Shown: in pieces, positions 25,506 to 34,258 of the stretch
Layout: each line of letters starts with the position of its first letter
Position numbering within the stretch: the first letter of the stretch is position 1
Assembly: GCF_001636345.1 (NCBI RefSeq)
Contig: NZ_KV440945.1
Span: 739,340 to 803,339 of the forward strand
Reading direction: 5' to 3'
Length of the DNA: 64,000 bases
Origin: Cytobacillus gottheilii
GTDB lineage: Bacteria > Bacillota > Bacilli > Bacillales > Cytobacillaceae
The notes under the pieces: model-generated
Databases searched by the model: none
Told to the model about the DNA's origin: nothing
What the model saw: the letters and a program-made list of their open reading frames with translations, nothing else
Translations under genes and position numbers: made by a program

Positions 25506-26473
25506 GTATGGCTAGTTTTGAAAGTCCGTCTAATGTGTTAATAACAAGCATCTCTCGTAAAGTTCCATTGTTACAATCGATTAAAGCAGCTATGGCTAAA
25601 ATCGGTTTAAACATGAAGCTATATGGGGGAGATATCGATAGATCTGTTATAGCAAAGCATTTTGTGGATACCTTCTGGGAGATGCCTCGCATATCTAATT
25701 TGGATATTGAAGAATTAATCTCATACTGTAAAAAAAATGAAATTCGGTTTATTATTCCTACCAGAGATGGTGAGTTAAAGTACTTCTCATCAAATAGAGA
25801 CAAACTTAAACGTTTGGGAATTCATGTAATGATTTCTCCGTTATCTAATGTTGAAATTTGTCTGGACAAATTAAAATTTTTTTCATATTCAAGAGAGCAT
25901 GGTATACCGGTAATTCCGACTTTCCTGTGCATAGAAGATAGCAGAGAGAACATGAAATACGTTGTTAAAGAGAGATTTGGAGCAGGTTCCCAAACACTAG
26001 GAAAGAGTCTTACCTCTACACAAGCTCTAAACCATGCAAAAAATCTTAAAGAACCTATTTTTCAGCCAATGATAGAAGGTACAGAGTATAGTATTGACAT
26101 ATATGTTGATATAAATGGCAGATCGAAAGGTGTAATTTCTAGGACAAGGGATAAAATTGTAGATGGAGAATCTCAAATAACGACTATAAGAGACATGCCG
26201 GAACTAGAAAAACTATGTTCTAATGCTGCAGAAAAATTAGGCCTGTATGGACATGTCATCTTTCAAGTTATAATTGATCAGAATAATGAATTTCATATTA
26301 TTGAATGTAACCCTCGTTTCGGAGGTGCATCTACTCTGAGTGTTGCTGCTGGCCTTGATAGTTTTTATTGGTTCTTTCTAGAATCCATTGGTGAAAATCT
26401 AGATCAATATTCTTTTACTCAAAATGAAAAAGTATCAACAATGGTTCGCCATTCGCAAGACTATATTTATTAG
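25502..26473 (+). CDS. ATP-grasp ligase
   Basis: 323-aa ATP-grasp enzyme of the carbamoyl-phosphate-synthase-large-subunit-like type (PylC/COG0458-like). It has a Rossmann-type N-terminal preATP-grasp domain (VLITSISRKVPLLQSI), an ATP-binding Lys in YVVKERFGAGSQTLGKS near 155-170, and the metal-binding HIIECNPRFGGAS near 265. Such enzymes couple a carboxylate to an amine. In a pathway that makes 4-amino sugars but lacks the PseH acetyltransferase it is a candidate N-acylating enzyme (inference). GTG 25502 overlaps the tagD stop; ATG 25508 is the alternative start. Confidence 0.8.
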   Translation: MSMASFESPSNVLITSISRKVPLLQSIKAAMAKIGLNMKLYGGDIDRSVIAKHFVDTFWEMPRISNLDIEELISYCKKNEIRFIIPTRDGELKYFSSNRDKLKRLGIHVMISPLSNVEICLDKLKFFSYSREHGIPVIPTFLCIEDSRENMKYVVKERFGAGSQTLGKSLTSTQALNHAKNLKEPIFQPMIEGTEYSIDIYVDINGRSKGVISRTRDKIVDGESQITTIRDMPELEKLCSNAAEKLGLYGHVIFQVIIDQNNEFHIIECNPRFGGASTLSVAAGLDSFYWFFLESIGENLDQYSFTQNEKVSTMVRHSQDYIY

Positions 26474-26485
26474 TAAGGTGATCGT

Positions 26486-27217
26486 ATGAATGTAATTATC
26501 ATAATCCAAGCCAGAATGGGCTCCTCACGTCTCCCAGGGAAGGTGCTAATGCCGCTTGGTAATTCAGTTGTATTGGATTATGTCATTGCGAGATGTCAGC
26601 AGATTCCTAAAGCTAAGGAAGTTATCATAGCTACTTCCACTTTGAACCAAGATGACCCGATAGAAGAATGGTGTCAGCAAAATGATGTAATTTGCTTTAG
26701 AGGTTCTGAGGATGATGTTCTATCTCGGTATTATGAATGTTCAAAACAATATCAGCCAGACTATGTGATTAGAGTTACAGCGGACTGTCCATTTGTCGAC
26801 TATCATTTGGCCGAAGATATTATGAATAAAATGGAGTCTCAGCCAACTGATATAATGGATTTTAGGGGGGAATTACCTAGAGGCCTTGTGGTTGAAATGG
26901 TCTCTTATAATGCATTAAGATATATGTTCCAACATGGCAAAGAGGATAGACATCGTGAACATGTGACATACTATGCAAAAGAAGAGAAACATATCAATGA
27001 ATTTAAACGGACACTCTATACTATTCCCGATAATATGCAGCATTCTCATCTAAGAATAACCTTAGACACTGAAGAAGACTATGAACTCTGTAAAAGTATT
27101 GCCAATCACTTTGAGGGAGATGTATTAATTCCTTCTGAAGAGGTAGTGCGTTTTCTTCTGGAACATCCTGAAATTGCCCAAATAAATGCCCATATTGAGC
27201 AGAAACCGGTTGTGTAG
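26486..27217 (+). CDS. pseF: Cytidylyltransferase, SpsF/PseF-like
   Basis: 243-aa nucleotidyltransferase of the family annotated as spore coat polysaccharide protein SpsF or pseudaminic acid cytidylyltransferase. The N-terminal NTP-binding signature IIIQARMGSSRLPGKVLMPL is present, as are RVTADCPFVDY near 95 and LRITLDTEEDYELCKSI near 195. It would activate pseudaminic acid as CMP-Pse. It directly precedes pseG and pseI, the gene order seen in other Bacillus flagellin-modification loci. AAGGTG lies about eight bases before ATG 26486. Confidence 0.85.
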   Translation: MNVIIIIQARMGSSRLPGKVLMPLGNSVVLDYVIARCQQIPKAKEVIIATSTLNQDDPIEEWCQQNDVICFRGSEDDVLSRYYECSKQYQPDYVIRVTADCPFVDYHLAEDIMNKMESQPTDIMDFRGELPRGLVVEMVSYNALRYMFQHGKEDRHREHVTYYAKEEKHINEFKRTLYTIPDNMQHSHLRITLDTEEDYELCKSIANHFEGDVLIPSEEVVRFLLEHPEIAQINAHIEQKPVV

Positions 27218-27220
27218 CTA

Positions 27221-28258
27221 ATGAATATTTTCTTTCGTGTTGATGCTTCAACGACAATAGGAACAGGACATATTATGCGCTGTCTTACCTTGGCAAACTT
27301 CTTGAAAGAGAACGGAGCCAAGGTTACTTTTATTTGTGCTGACTTAAAAGGAAATATGATTGAACATTTAAAATCCAAAGGCTTTAAAGTTTTTACAGTT
27401 GCGGACGATCTAGAAGTCGATGCTCAATGTACTATCTCTATTTTAAAAAATATAAAAGTTGATCTGATAATTATAGATCATTATCAGATTGATATCATTT
27501 GGGAAAGAACCGTAAGAAAAGCTTTTCCTTCCATAAAAATCATGGTAATTGATGACTTAGCTAATCGTGAGCATGATTGTGATATACTTCTTGATCAGAA
27601 TTATCAAGATAACTTTCAATTCCGGTATGATCAATTAGTTCCAAAAGCGTGTAAAAAACTGCTTGGACCAGGGTATCTTCTGCTTAGACCGGAATTTTAT
27701 AAAGAAGAAGCAGCACGGCAAAGTAATTTAATAAGTAGTATATTAATTTTTTATGGTGGTTCAGATCCTACAGGGGAAACTTTAAAGTTGGTAAACGCGT
27801 TGAATCAGCTGGAACCTTCTGAAATAATAATACATGTTGTCGTTGGGTTATCAAATCCCCAAAAAGATATTATTAAGGAGACATGTATCGAAAAAGGTTA
27901 CAAATATCATGAACAAATTGACTACCTTGCAGATTTGATGGCGGAATGTGATTTAGCTTTCGGAGCGGGTGGGGTAACGATGTGGGAACGCTGTTATCTT
28001 GGGCTTCCTTCTATTGTGACCATTGTAGCCGAGAATCAAAGGGAATCAACTATTGCTACGGCAGAATATGGGGCCATTTGGAATCTTGGCTGGTATGAGG
28101 GTGTAAAACAAACAGATCTTGTCGATATAATTAAAAGAGCAATAAAATGCCCAAGTAAACTGAAAGAACTATCTTTAAGATCAAGTATATTAATGCAAAA
28201 AAGACAAAGAGAGCATATACATCCTGTTGTAAAAGCAATTATGGAGGGTAAAAAATGA
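27221..28258 (+). CDS. pseG: UDP-2,4-diacetamido-2,4,6-trideoxy-L-altrose hydrolase PseG
   Basis: Removes UDP from the pseudaminic acid precursor. It is a GT-B-fold hydrolase related to MurG. The opening FRVDASTTIGTGHIMRCLTLA carries the catalytic His, DYLADLMAECDLAFGAGGVT is the conserved active-site stretch near residue 235, and VIDDLANREHDCDILLDQN is typical of PseG. It is 345 aa. It begins three bases after pseF without a clear Shine-Dalgarno, indicating translational coupling, and its stop overlaps pseI (ATGA). Confidence 0.9.
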   Translation: MNIFFRVDASTTIGTGHIMRCLTLANFLKENGAKVTFICADLKGNMIEHLKSKGFKVFTVADDLEVDAQCTISILKNIKVDLIIIDHYQIDIIWERTVRKAFPSIKIMVIDDLANREHDCDILLDQNYQDNFQFRYDQLVPKACKKLLGPGYLLLRPEFYKEEAARQSNLISSILIFYGGSDPTGETLKLVNALNQLEPSEIIIHVVVGLSNPQKDIIKETCIEKGYKYHEQIDYLADLMAECDLAFGAGGVTMWERCYLGLPSIVTIVAENQRESTIATAEYGAIWNLGWYEGVKQTDLVDIIKRAIKCPSKLKELSLRSSILMQKRQREHIHPVVKAIMEGKK

Positions 28259-29301
28259 CAATTAATATTGAAGGGCGATTAATAGGCTCTCAACAAAAGC
28301 CTTTTATTATAGCTGAGATGTCTGGTAATCATAATCAGTCATTAGAGAAGGCCTTGCAAATTGTAGAAGAAGCTGCAAAGGCTGGAGTAGATGCATTAAA
28401 ACTTCAGACATATACAGCTGATACCATGACTTTAGATATAAATGAGGGCGAGTTTTATATAGATAATCCAGATAGTTTATGGAAGGGAACTTCTTATTAT
28501 GATTTGTATAAAGAAGCCTATACACCTTGGGAGTGGCATGAACCAATCTTTAAAAGATGCCGTGAACTTGGATTAATTGCATTCAGCTCACCATTCGATG
28601 AGACTGCAGTCGATTTTCTTGAAACGTTAAATGTACCATGTTACAAAATTGCTTCCTTTGAAAATACTGATATTCCGCTCATTGAAAAAGTGGCATCTAC
28701 AGGTAAGCCGCTGATCATATCCTCAGGTATGGCGACTGCTGCTGAATTAGATGATTCTATAAGAGCCGCTCGCAAAGCAGGATGCAAAGAAATCATTCTT
28801 CTAAAATGTACAAGTACATATCCTTCTTCTCCAGAAAATACTAATCTTCAAACACTTGCACATATGAGAGAATTATTTCAATGTGAAGTCGGTTTATCCG
28901 ATCATACAATGGGAATTGGAGTGGGGGTAGCAAGTGTTGCATTAGGAGCGAGTGTAATTGAAAAGCATTTTACCACTTCAAGAGCTGAAGGCGGAACGGA
29001 TGCTGCATTTTCCATGGAACCTGCAGAAATGAAGTCTCTTGTAGAAGAGACTGAAAGAGCTTGGTTAAGTCTTGGCAGTATTACATATGGCCCGACAAAA
29101 GCAGAAGAGCCATCTCTTAAGGATCGTCGTTCATTATATGTGGTAAAGGATATACAAGCCGGAGAAATATTAACAAAAGAAAATATTCGAGCCATTCGTC
29201 CAGGTTTTGGACTTCCACCAAAACATTTAAAAAGTGTACTAGGAAAAGTGGCAAAAACCAGTGTGAAAAAAGGAACTCCATTATCATGGGAGTTGTTATA
29301 G
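28255..29301 (+). CDS. pseI: Pseudaminic acid synthase PseI
   Basis: NeuB-family enzyme condensing the 6-deoxy-altrose derivative with phosphoenolpyruvate. The N-terminal barrel shows FIIAEMSGNHNQSLEKAL, KLQTYTADTMTLD and SLWKGTSYYDLYKEAYTPW, the last diagnostic of PseI rather than sialic or legionaminic acid synthases; GLSDHTMG and EKHFT are the metal and substrate residues. The C-terminal SAF domain (about 285-348) includes ENIRAIRPGFGLPPK. It is 348 aa. It overlaps pseG by four bases, with GGAGGG as ribosome site. Confidence 0.94.
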   Translation: MTINIEGRLIGSQQKPFIIAEMSGNHNQSLEKALQIVEEAAKAGVDALKLQTYTADTMTLDINEGEFYIDNPDSLWKGTSYYDLYKEAYTPWEWHEPIFKRCRELGLIAFSSPFDETAVDFLETLNVPCYKIASFENTDIPLIEKVASTGKPLIISSGMATAAELDDSIRAARKAGCKEIILLKCTSTYPSSPENTNLQTLAHMRELFQCEVGLSDHTMGIGVGVASVALGASVIEKHFTTSRAEGGTDAAFSMEPAEMKSLVEETERAWLSLGSITYGPTKAEEPSLKDRRSLYVVKDIQAGEILTKENIRAIRPGFGLPPKHLKSVLGKVAKTSVKKGTPLSWELL

Positions 29302-29312
29302 GGGGTAAATAA

Positions 29313-30254
29313 ATGAATGTTTTGCTTACTGGAGGAGCTGGTTTCATTGGTCGCGCTGTTGCCAAGAAACTTCTCTCTGACGGCCATAAAGTTTGGATAC
29401 TAGATGATCTATCAAATGGAAGAGAAGAAAACATCGAGGAATTTAGGAATGAACTTGAAGATTTTATTATCGGTGATATAAAAAATGAAGAGTTATTAAA
29501 TACTATCTTCAAAGAAATACCATTTGATATGTGCTACCATCTTGGTGCATCTATAAATGTACAGGATTCTATTGATGATCCAAGAACCACCTTTAATAAT
29601 GATACAGTTGGTACTTTTTATATTCTTGAACAATGCCGAAAGCATAACGTAAAGGTTGTGTTTATGAGTACATGTATGGTGTATGACCGCTGTTTAGATG
29701 CAAGTGGAATTACTGAACAGCATCCGATTAAACCAGCCTCACCCTATGCTGGATCAAAAATTGCAGCAGAGAATATGGTTCTGTCCTACTATCATGCATA
29801 TGGTCTTCCTACAGTGGTCATACGACCTTTCAATACTTACGGGCCTTATCAGAAAACCGGTGGAGAAGGCGGCGTTGTAGCCATCTTTATAAAGAAAAAG
29901 CTATCTGAGGAAGCTGTAAGTATTTACGGAGAAGGAACCCAGACACGAGATCTGCTATATGTGGATGATTGCGCTGATTTTGTTGTTCAAGCTGGATATT
30001 CAGATCAGGTTAATGGCGAGATTGTAAATGCAGGACTTGGAAAAGACATATCTGTAAATGATTTAGCTATGTTAATTGTGGAAGATCCTGCAAGAATTGA
30101 ACATGTAGAGCATATTCATCCACAAAGTGAAATTAAGAAACTATTATGTAATTATGATAAGGCGAAGAACCTTCTTGGCTGGGAACCTAAGATTTCCCTT
30201 GAAGAAGGAATTAGAAGAACGGAACAATGGATAAAATCAAGTCACCTTATTTAA
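29313..30254 (+). CDS. NAD-dependent sugar epimerase/dehydratase
   Basis: Extended SDR enzyme of 313 aa acting on a nucleotide sugar. The cofactor loop TGGAGFIG is at the N terminus, the catalytic Thr/Tyr/Lys set appears in MSTCMVYD and SPYAGSKIAAEN, and RPFNTYGPYQ and GTQTRDLLYVDD are standard for the family. It does not belong to the PseB branch, so it probably supplies a second sugar or a modified precursor. GGGGG precedes ATG 29313. Its stop codon lies in the loop of a terminator-like hairpin upstream of pseC. Confidence 0.85.
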   Translation: MNVLLTGGAGFIGRAVAKKLLSDGHKVWILDDLSNGREENIEEFRNELEDFIIGDIKNEELLNTIFKEIPFDMCYHLGASINVQDSIDDPRTTFNNDTVGTFYILEQCRKHNVKVVFMSTCMVYDRCLDASGITEQHPIKPASPYAGSKIAAENMVLSYYHAYGLPTVVIRPFNTYGPYQKTGGEGGVVAIFIKKKLSEEAVSIYGEGTQTRDLLYVDDCADFVVQAGYSDQVNGEIVNAGLGKDISVNDLAMLIVEDPARIEHVEHIHPQSEIKKLLCNYDKAKNLLGWEPKISLEEGIRRTEQWIKSSHLI

Positions 30255-30269
30255 AAGGTGACTTTTTTT
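30239..30269 (+). terminator. Terminator-like hairpin between the epimerase gene and pseC
   Basis: AAGTCACCTT (30239-30248) and AAGGTGACTT (30255-30264) form a perfect 10-bp stem followed by T residues. The epimerase stop codon TAA is inside the loop, and the pseC ribosome site begins only two bases after the T tract. Ribosomes reaching the stop codon would melt the hairpin. Confidence 0.75.
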
Positions 30270-30281
30270 GGAGGGATATTT

Positions 30282-31463
30282 ATGACTTTGGCAATTATGG
30301 GAGGAAAACCTGTAAGAGATACATTTTTATCTTATGGTCAACAGTGGATAGATGAAGATGATATACAGATCGTAGTAAATACCTTGAAAAGTTCATTTTT
30401 AACTCAAGGACCTATGATAAGAGAATTTGAACAATCAATAGCCAAGTATGTGGGAGCCAAGCATGCAGTAGCATTTTCAAATGGCACTGCTGCTTTGCAT
30501 GGTGCTTGTTTTGCCGCAGGCATAAGTGACGGTGATGAAGTGATTACTTCTCCTATTACATTTGCGGCAAGTAGCAATTGTGTTTTGTATTGTGGCGGCA
30601 AACCAGTTTTTACCGATATTGATCAAAAAACATACAATATTGATCCACTAAAAGTCAAAGAAGCTATCACTGAGAGAACAAAGGCAATCATTCCAGTTGA
30701 TTTTACTGGTCAGCCGGTTGATTTGGATTCTATAAGTTCAATAGCGAAGGAACATAATCTAGTTGTGATTGAAGATGCTGCACATTCTATAGGAGCAAGT
30801 TATAAAGGAGTAAAGATCGGATCCCAAGCGGATATGACAATGTTTAGCTTTCATCCAGTAAAGCATATTACAACGGCTGAGGGCGGAATCATTGTAACTA
30901 ACTCTGATGAATATGCGGAAAAGCTTCGATTATTTCGTTCGCATGGTATTAAAAACACAGATTTATTGAAAGAAGAGGGACCCTGGTATTATGAAATGGT
31001 AGCTCTAGGATACAACTATCGTATGACAGATATTAATGCGTCCCTAGGAATTTCACAATTAAATAAGCTAGATTATTTTATTGAAAAGAGAAGAAGTATC
31101 GCAGCCCGCTATGATAATGAATTTTCTAAAATAAGTGGGGTGAAAACTCCCTATCAGTCAAAGGATACAAATTCTAGCTATCATTTATATATGTTACAAC
31201 TGGATTTAGATAAGTTTAAGGTAGGCAGAAGGGAAATATTTGAGGCATTAAGAGCGGAGAATATAGGGGTTCATGTACATTATCTGCCTGTTTATCTGCA
31301 TCCATATTATCGAGAGTTGGGATATGAAAAAGGGTTATGCCCAATTGCCGAAGATTGGTATGAGTCAGCACTAACAATTCCCTTATTTCCAAAAATGAGT
31401 GAAACAGATGTTGCCTCTGTTATCGAGGCAATAAGCAAAGTTGTTAAATATTATCTTAAATAA
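30282..31463 (+). CDS. pseC: UDP-4-keto-6-deoxy-AltNAc aminotransferase PseC
   Basis: PLP-dependent DegT/DnrJ/EryC1-family aminotransferase that installs the 4-amino group. Signatures are FSNGTAALHGACFAAGI, the PLP-phosphate region near residue 60, VVIEDAAHSIGASYKG near 160 and the Schiff-base Lys in SFHPVKHITTAEGG near 190. It is 393 aa. GGAGGG supports ATG 30282; the earlier in-frame GTG 30258 lies inside the hairpin. It is the last gene of the cluster, about 105 bp before the flaG transcription unit. Confidence 0.92.
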   Translation: MTLAIMGGKPVRDTFLSYGQQWIDEDDIQIVVNTLKSSFLTQGPMIREFEQSIAKYVGAKHAVAFSNGTAALHGACFAAGISDGDEVITSPITFAASSNCVLYCGGKPVFTDIDQKTYNIDPLKVKEAITERTKAIIPVDFTGQPVDLDSISSIAKEHNLVVIEDAAHSIGASYKGVKIGSQADMTMFSFHPVKHITTAEGGIIVTNSDEYAEKLRLFRSHGIKNTDLLKEEGPWYYEMVALGYNYRMTDINASLGISQLNKLDYFIEKRRSIAARYDNEFSKISGVKTPYQSKDTNSSYHLYMLQLDLDKFKVGRREIFEALRAENIGVHVHYLPVYLHPYYRELGYEKGLCPIAEDWYESALTIPLFPKMSETDVASVIEAISKVVKYYLK

Positions 31464-31508
31464 ACGACTTTCAAAATCACTTTTCGGCTTAAAATTTCAA
31501 AGATCATT

Positions 31509-31535
31509 TAAGAATCCTTATGTTTTGTCCGATAT
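31509..31535 (+). promoter_or_regulatory. SigD promoter of flaG-fliD-fliS-fliT
   Basis: TAAG (31509-31512), 15 bp and TCCGATAT (31528-31535) differ from the SigD consensus at one base each. It is located 33 bp upstream of the flaG start. Confidence 0.85.
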
Positions 31536-31567
31536 AATATGTAGGTTAATATAAGGAGTTGCTCATT

Positions 31568-31960
31568 ATGAGTATTAATGGGGTATCAAATAGCGTTCAG
31601 AGCAATAATACTAACAAATATGCAGTTAAATCTGAAATGAATTCTTCACCTGCAGATTTTATGGAATCTAATGAACTGAAACCTGTTCAAGAATTCAGTA
31701 GTCAATTAATCGGGAAGAGCAGTGAAGATAACATTAATAAAGAAGAAGTTGAACATATTGTTAAAGGAATGAATGAATTTTTAAAACCTCATTATAGCTC
31801 TGTGAGCTTTAAATTGCATGAGGGATTAGAAAAATATTATGTTGAATTGATAGACAAAGAAACAAAAGAAGTCATTCGTGAAATCCCTAATAAAGAAATT
31901 TTAGACATGTATGCTAAGATGAAAGAATACTTAGGACTATTTATAGATGAAAAACTCTAA
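31568..31960 (+). CDS. flaG: Flagellar protein FlaG
   Basis: FlaG-family protein (YvyC in B. subtilis), linked to filament length control. The N-terminal half is disordered and Ser/Asn-rich; the C-terminal half has the family fold with SFKLHEGLEKYYVELIDKET followed by VIREIPNKEILDMYAKMKE. It is 130 aa. ATG 31568 is used, with AAGGAG nine bases upstream, rather than TTG 31559. It is the first gene of the filament-cap operon. Confidence 0.92.
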   Translation: MSINGVSNSVQSNNTNKYAVKSEMNSSPADFMESNELKPVQEFSSQLIGKSSEDNINKEEVEHIVKGMNEFLKPHYSSVSFKLHEGLEKYYVELIDKETKEVIREIPNKEILDMYAKMKEYLGLFIDEKL

Positions 31961-31981
31961 ATATTAGAGGAGGTAGAAAAG

Positions 31982-33841
31982 ATGGTAAATTCAATACGTT
32001 TTTCAGGTATTGCAAGTGGGATGGATACTCAATCAATTGTTGATTCTATGATGAAAGCTCAGAGAATACCATTAGATAAAATTCACCAAAAAAAGCAGTT
32101 GCTAGAATGGAAACGTGATGATTATAGAAATGTTAATCTAATGTTAAAAGAACTTGATGACTTTACTTTTAATGGTATCTACAGACAAGCAAATTTACTT
32201 AAGAAATCTGTTTCGTCATCTAATACTGAATTTGTAACTGCAACGGCAAGTCCGAATGCTGCTAATGTCAATTATACAATTAAGGATGTTAAGTTAGCCA
32301 CAGCAGCAAGACAACAGGGGCAAAATATAAGTTCATCTAAATTAGACCCAGATAAAAGTTTAAGGTCACAGCAAAATATATTTTCTTCTGCATCAGGTAT
32401 TGATTGGCAAGAGGAGACGAAAACAGAAACTCTTACAGTACCTGAAGGGGGTAATGGTGAGTTCCAGCTTTCGAAAAAAGAGATATCTATTACTGCTGGC
32501 GCAAATATTTCGGTTGGTGGACAAGATTTTACAGTAAGAACGGATGCAATTACTGACGGAAATCCACTAAAGGAAAATGAAGTGTACGTTAATCAAACTA
32601 CAGGTAAGGTGAAATTCGGAGCTGAATTGGCTGCGGGGACAACTTTTGATGTTAGCTATACGAATCATTATCTGGAGTTTGATATTAAAACATATAATGA
32701 GCAAGGAGAAGCACAGTATAAGAACTTTAAGTTTGATGGCAGTACTTCATTAAATAATATGTTCAATACGATAAATAAATCTTCTGCTGGAGTTAACCTG
32801 TTTTATGATAGCAGTTCTGATCAAGTTTCTGCTATGAGGACTGCGACTGGTGAATTTAACAAAAACGGAAACGAAATTGAATTCCTTAGTGTAACAAAGG
32901 ATGCTAATGGCGATCCAATAAGGACCAATAGCAGCTTCTTCAATAATGTCTTAGGTCTGGGAAATGACATAGCAGGAACTGGAACAGATGCTGAATTTTC
33001 AATTAATGGACTTAAAACGACTAGAAAGTCTAATACATTTACATTGGATGGAGTTACATTCACATTAAAAAAAGATTCTGTTGTTAATGGGGTAAGCACA
33101 GGAGAATCTGCAGCAATCAATATCCAATCGGATACTGATAGCATAATGACAACTATTAAAGATTTTGTTAATAAATATAATGAAATAATCGGTAAGGTTA
33201 ATGGTGAATTGACTGAAGAACGTTATAGAGATTACTCTCCATTAACAGATGAAGAAAAAGAAGCTTTGAGTGAAAAAGAAGTGGAAAGATGGGAGGAACA
33301 AGCGAGAAGCGGAATGCTTCGACGTGATTCGATACTATCTGGAGCTTTAGATCAAATGCGCAACAATATGTATTCTGAAGTATCCGCTAACGGTTCTAAT
33401 GGAGTGAATTCTAATTATAATCAATTGGCTGAAATAGGTATTACAACTACTAGAAACTACTTAGATCGTGGAAAGCTTGAGATTGATGAAGATAAGTTGA
33501 GAGCTGCTATAGAGGATGACCCAGAAGCTGTATATCAATTATTTATGGCAGATGGGAACTCATCTAGTGAGAAAGGACTAGCAAGAAGGCTGCGCGACAG
33601 TATCTCATCTACAATTCAAACAGTAGAACAGCGAGCGGGAAATAGTTTTAAAACACCTCAGTCTTATACAATGGGGAAACAACTGTTAGACTATGAAGAA
33701 CAGATAGACAGATTTGAAACAAAACTTGTGACAATAGAAGATCGTTATTGGAAACAATTTAATGCAATGGAAAAAGCTATGCAAAATTTAAACAACCAAT
33801 CTAATCAGCTATTATCGTATTTAGGAATGGGTAACCAATAA
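31982..33841 (+). CDS. fliD: Flagellar cap protein FliD (HAP2)
   Basis: Capping protein that inserts flagellin at the filament tip. The N-terminal family signature RFSGIASGMDTQSIVDSMMK and the following helix (KIHQKKQLLEWKRDDYRNVN) are intact. The C-terminal coiled-coil region (YEEQIDRFETKLVTIEDRYW, MEKAMQNLNNQSNQLLSYLG) is also intact. The 619 residues are longer than the about 500 of B. subtilis FliD, because of the variable D2/D3 middle. GGAGGTAG lies upstream of ATG 31982, 21 bp after flaG. Confidence 0.96.
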   Translation: MVNSIRFSGIASGMDTQSIVDSMMKAQRIPLDKIHQKKQLLEWKRDDYRNVNLMLKELDDFTFNGIYRQANLLKKSVSSSNTEFVTATASPNAANVNYTIKDVKLATAARQQGQNISSSKLDPDKSLRSQQNIFSSASGIDWQEETKTETLTVPEGGNGEFQLSKKEISITAGANISVGGQDFTVRTDAITDGNPLKENEVYVNQTTGKVKFGAELAAGTTFDVSYTNHYLEFDIKTYNEQGEAQYKNFKFDGSTSLNNMFNTINKSSAGVNLFYDSSSDQVSAMRTATGEFNKNGNEIEFLSVTKDANGDPIRTNSSFFNNVLGLGNDIAGTGTDAEFSINGLKTTRKSNTFTLDGVTFTLKKDSVVNGVSTGESAAINIQSDTDSIMTTIKDFVNKYNEIIGKVNGELTEERYRDYSPLTDEEKEALSEKEVERWEEQARSGMLRRDSILSGALDQMRNNMYSEVSANGSNGVNSNYNQLAEIGITTTRNYLDRGKLEIDEDKLRAAIEDDPEAVYQLFMADGNSSSEKGLARRLRDSISSTIQTVEQRAGNSFKTPQSYTMGKQLLDYEEQIDRFETKLVTIEDRYWKQFNAMEKAMQNLNNQSNQLLSYLGMGNQ

Positions 33842-33859
33842 AATAAGTAGGTGAAAAAA

Positions 33860-34258
33860 ATGGCAATACCACAGCCACATCAAGCATACAAGCAAAACTC
33901 CATTAACACGGCTTTGCCAGAAGAGTTAACATTACTTTTGTATAACGGCTGTTTAAAATTTATAAAACTGGCTAAAAGAGCAATGGACGATAATAATATT
34001 AGCGAACGTAACGTTAACCTAATCAAAGCCCAAAAGATTATACAAGAACTAATGATCACATTAAATATGGATATTGAACTGTCACAAAATTTAATGAGAA
34101 TGTATGATTACCTCTACAATAGGCTAATAGAGGCAAATACGAAAAATGACGTTGAAATTATTAACGAAGTTGAAGGCTATATAGTAGAGTTTAGAGATAC
34201 ATGGAAGTCAGCCATTCAACAAGTAAAAAAACAACAGCTTGAGAGCAGTCAGGTATAA
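33860..34258 (+). CDS. fliS: Flagellin export chaperone FliS
   Basis: Helical chaperone that keeps flagellin unfolded for export and also interacts with FliW in Bacillus. The 132-aa protein has the family pattern: QAYKQNSINTALPEELTLLL, LYNGCLKFIKLAKRAM and a final amphipathic helix. ATG 33860 has TAGGTG upstream; the in-frame GTG 33851 is part of that site. The stop codon overlaps the fliT start (TAATG). Confidence 0.95.
   Translation: MAIPQPHQAYKQNSINTALPEELTLLLYNGCLKFIKLAKRAMDDNNISERNVNLIKAQKIIQELMITLNMDIELSQNLMRMYDYLYNRLIEANTKNDVEIINEVEGYIVEFRDTWKSAIQQVKKQQLESSQV

Noticed and set aside
28255-29301. Legionaminic or sialic acid synthase (LegI/NeuB)
   Set aside because: The SLWKG..YDLYKEAYTPW stretch and neighbouring pseC and pseG homologues favour pseudaminic acid synthase.
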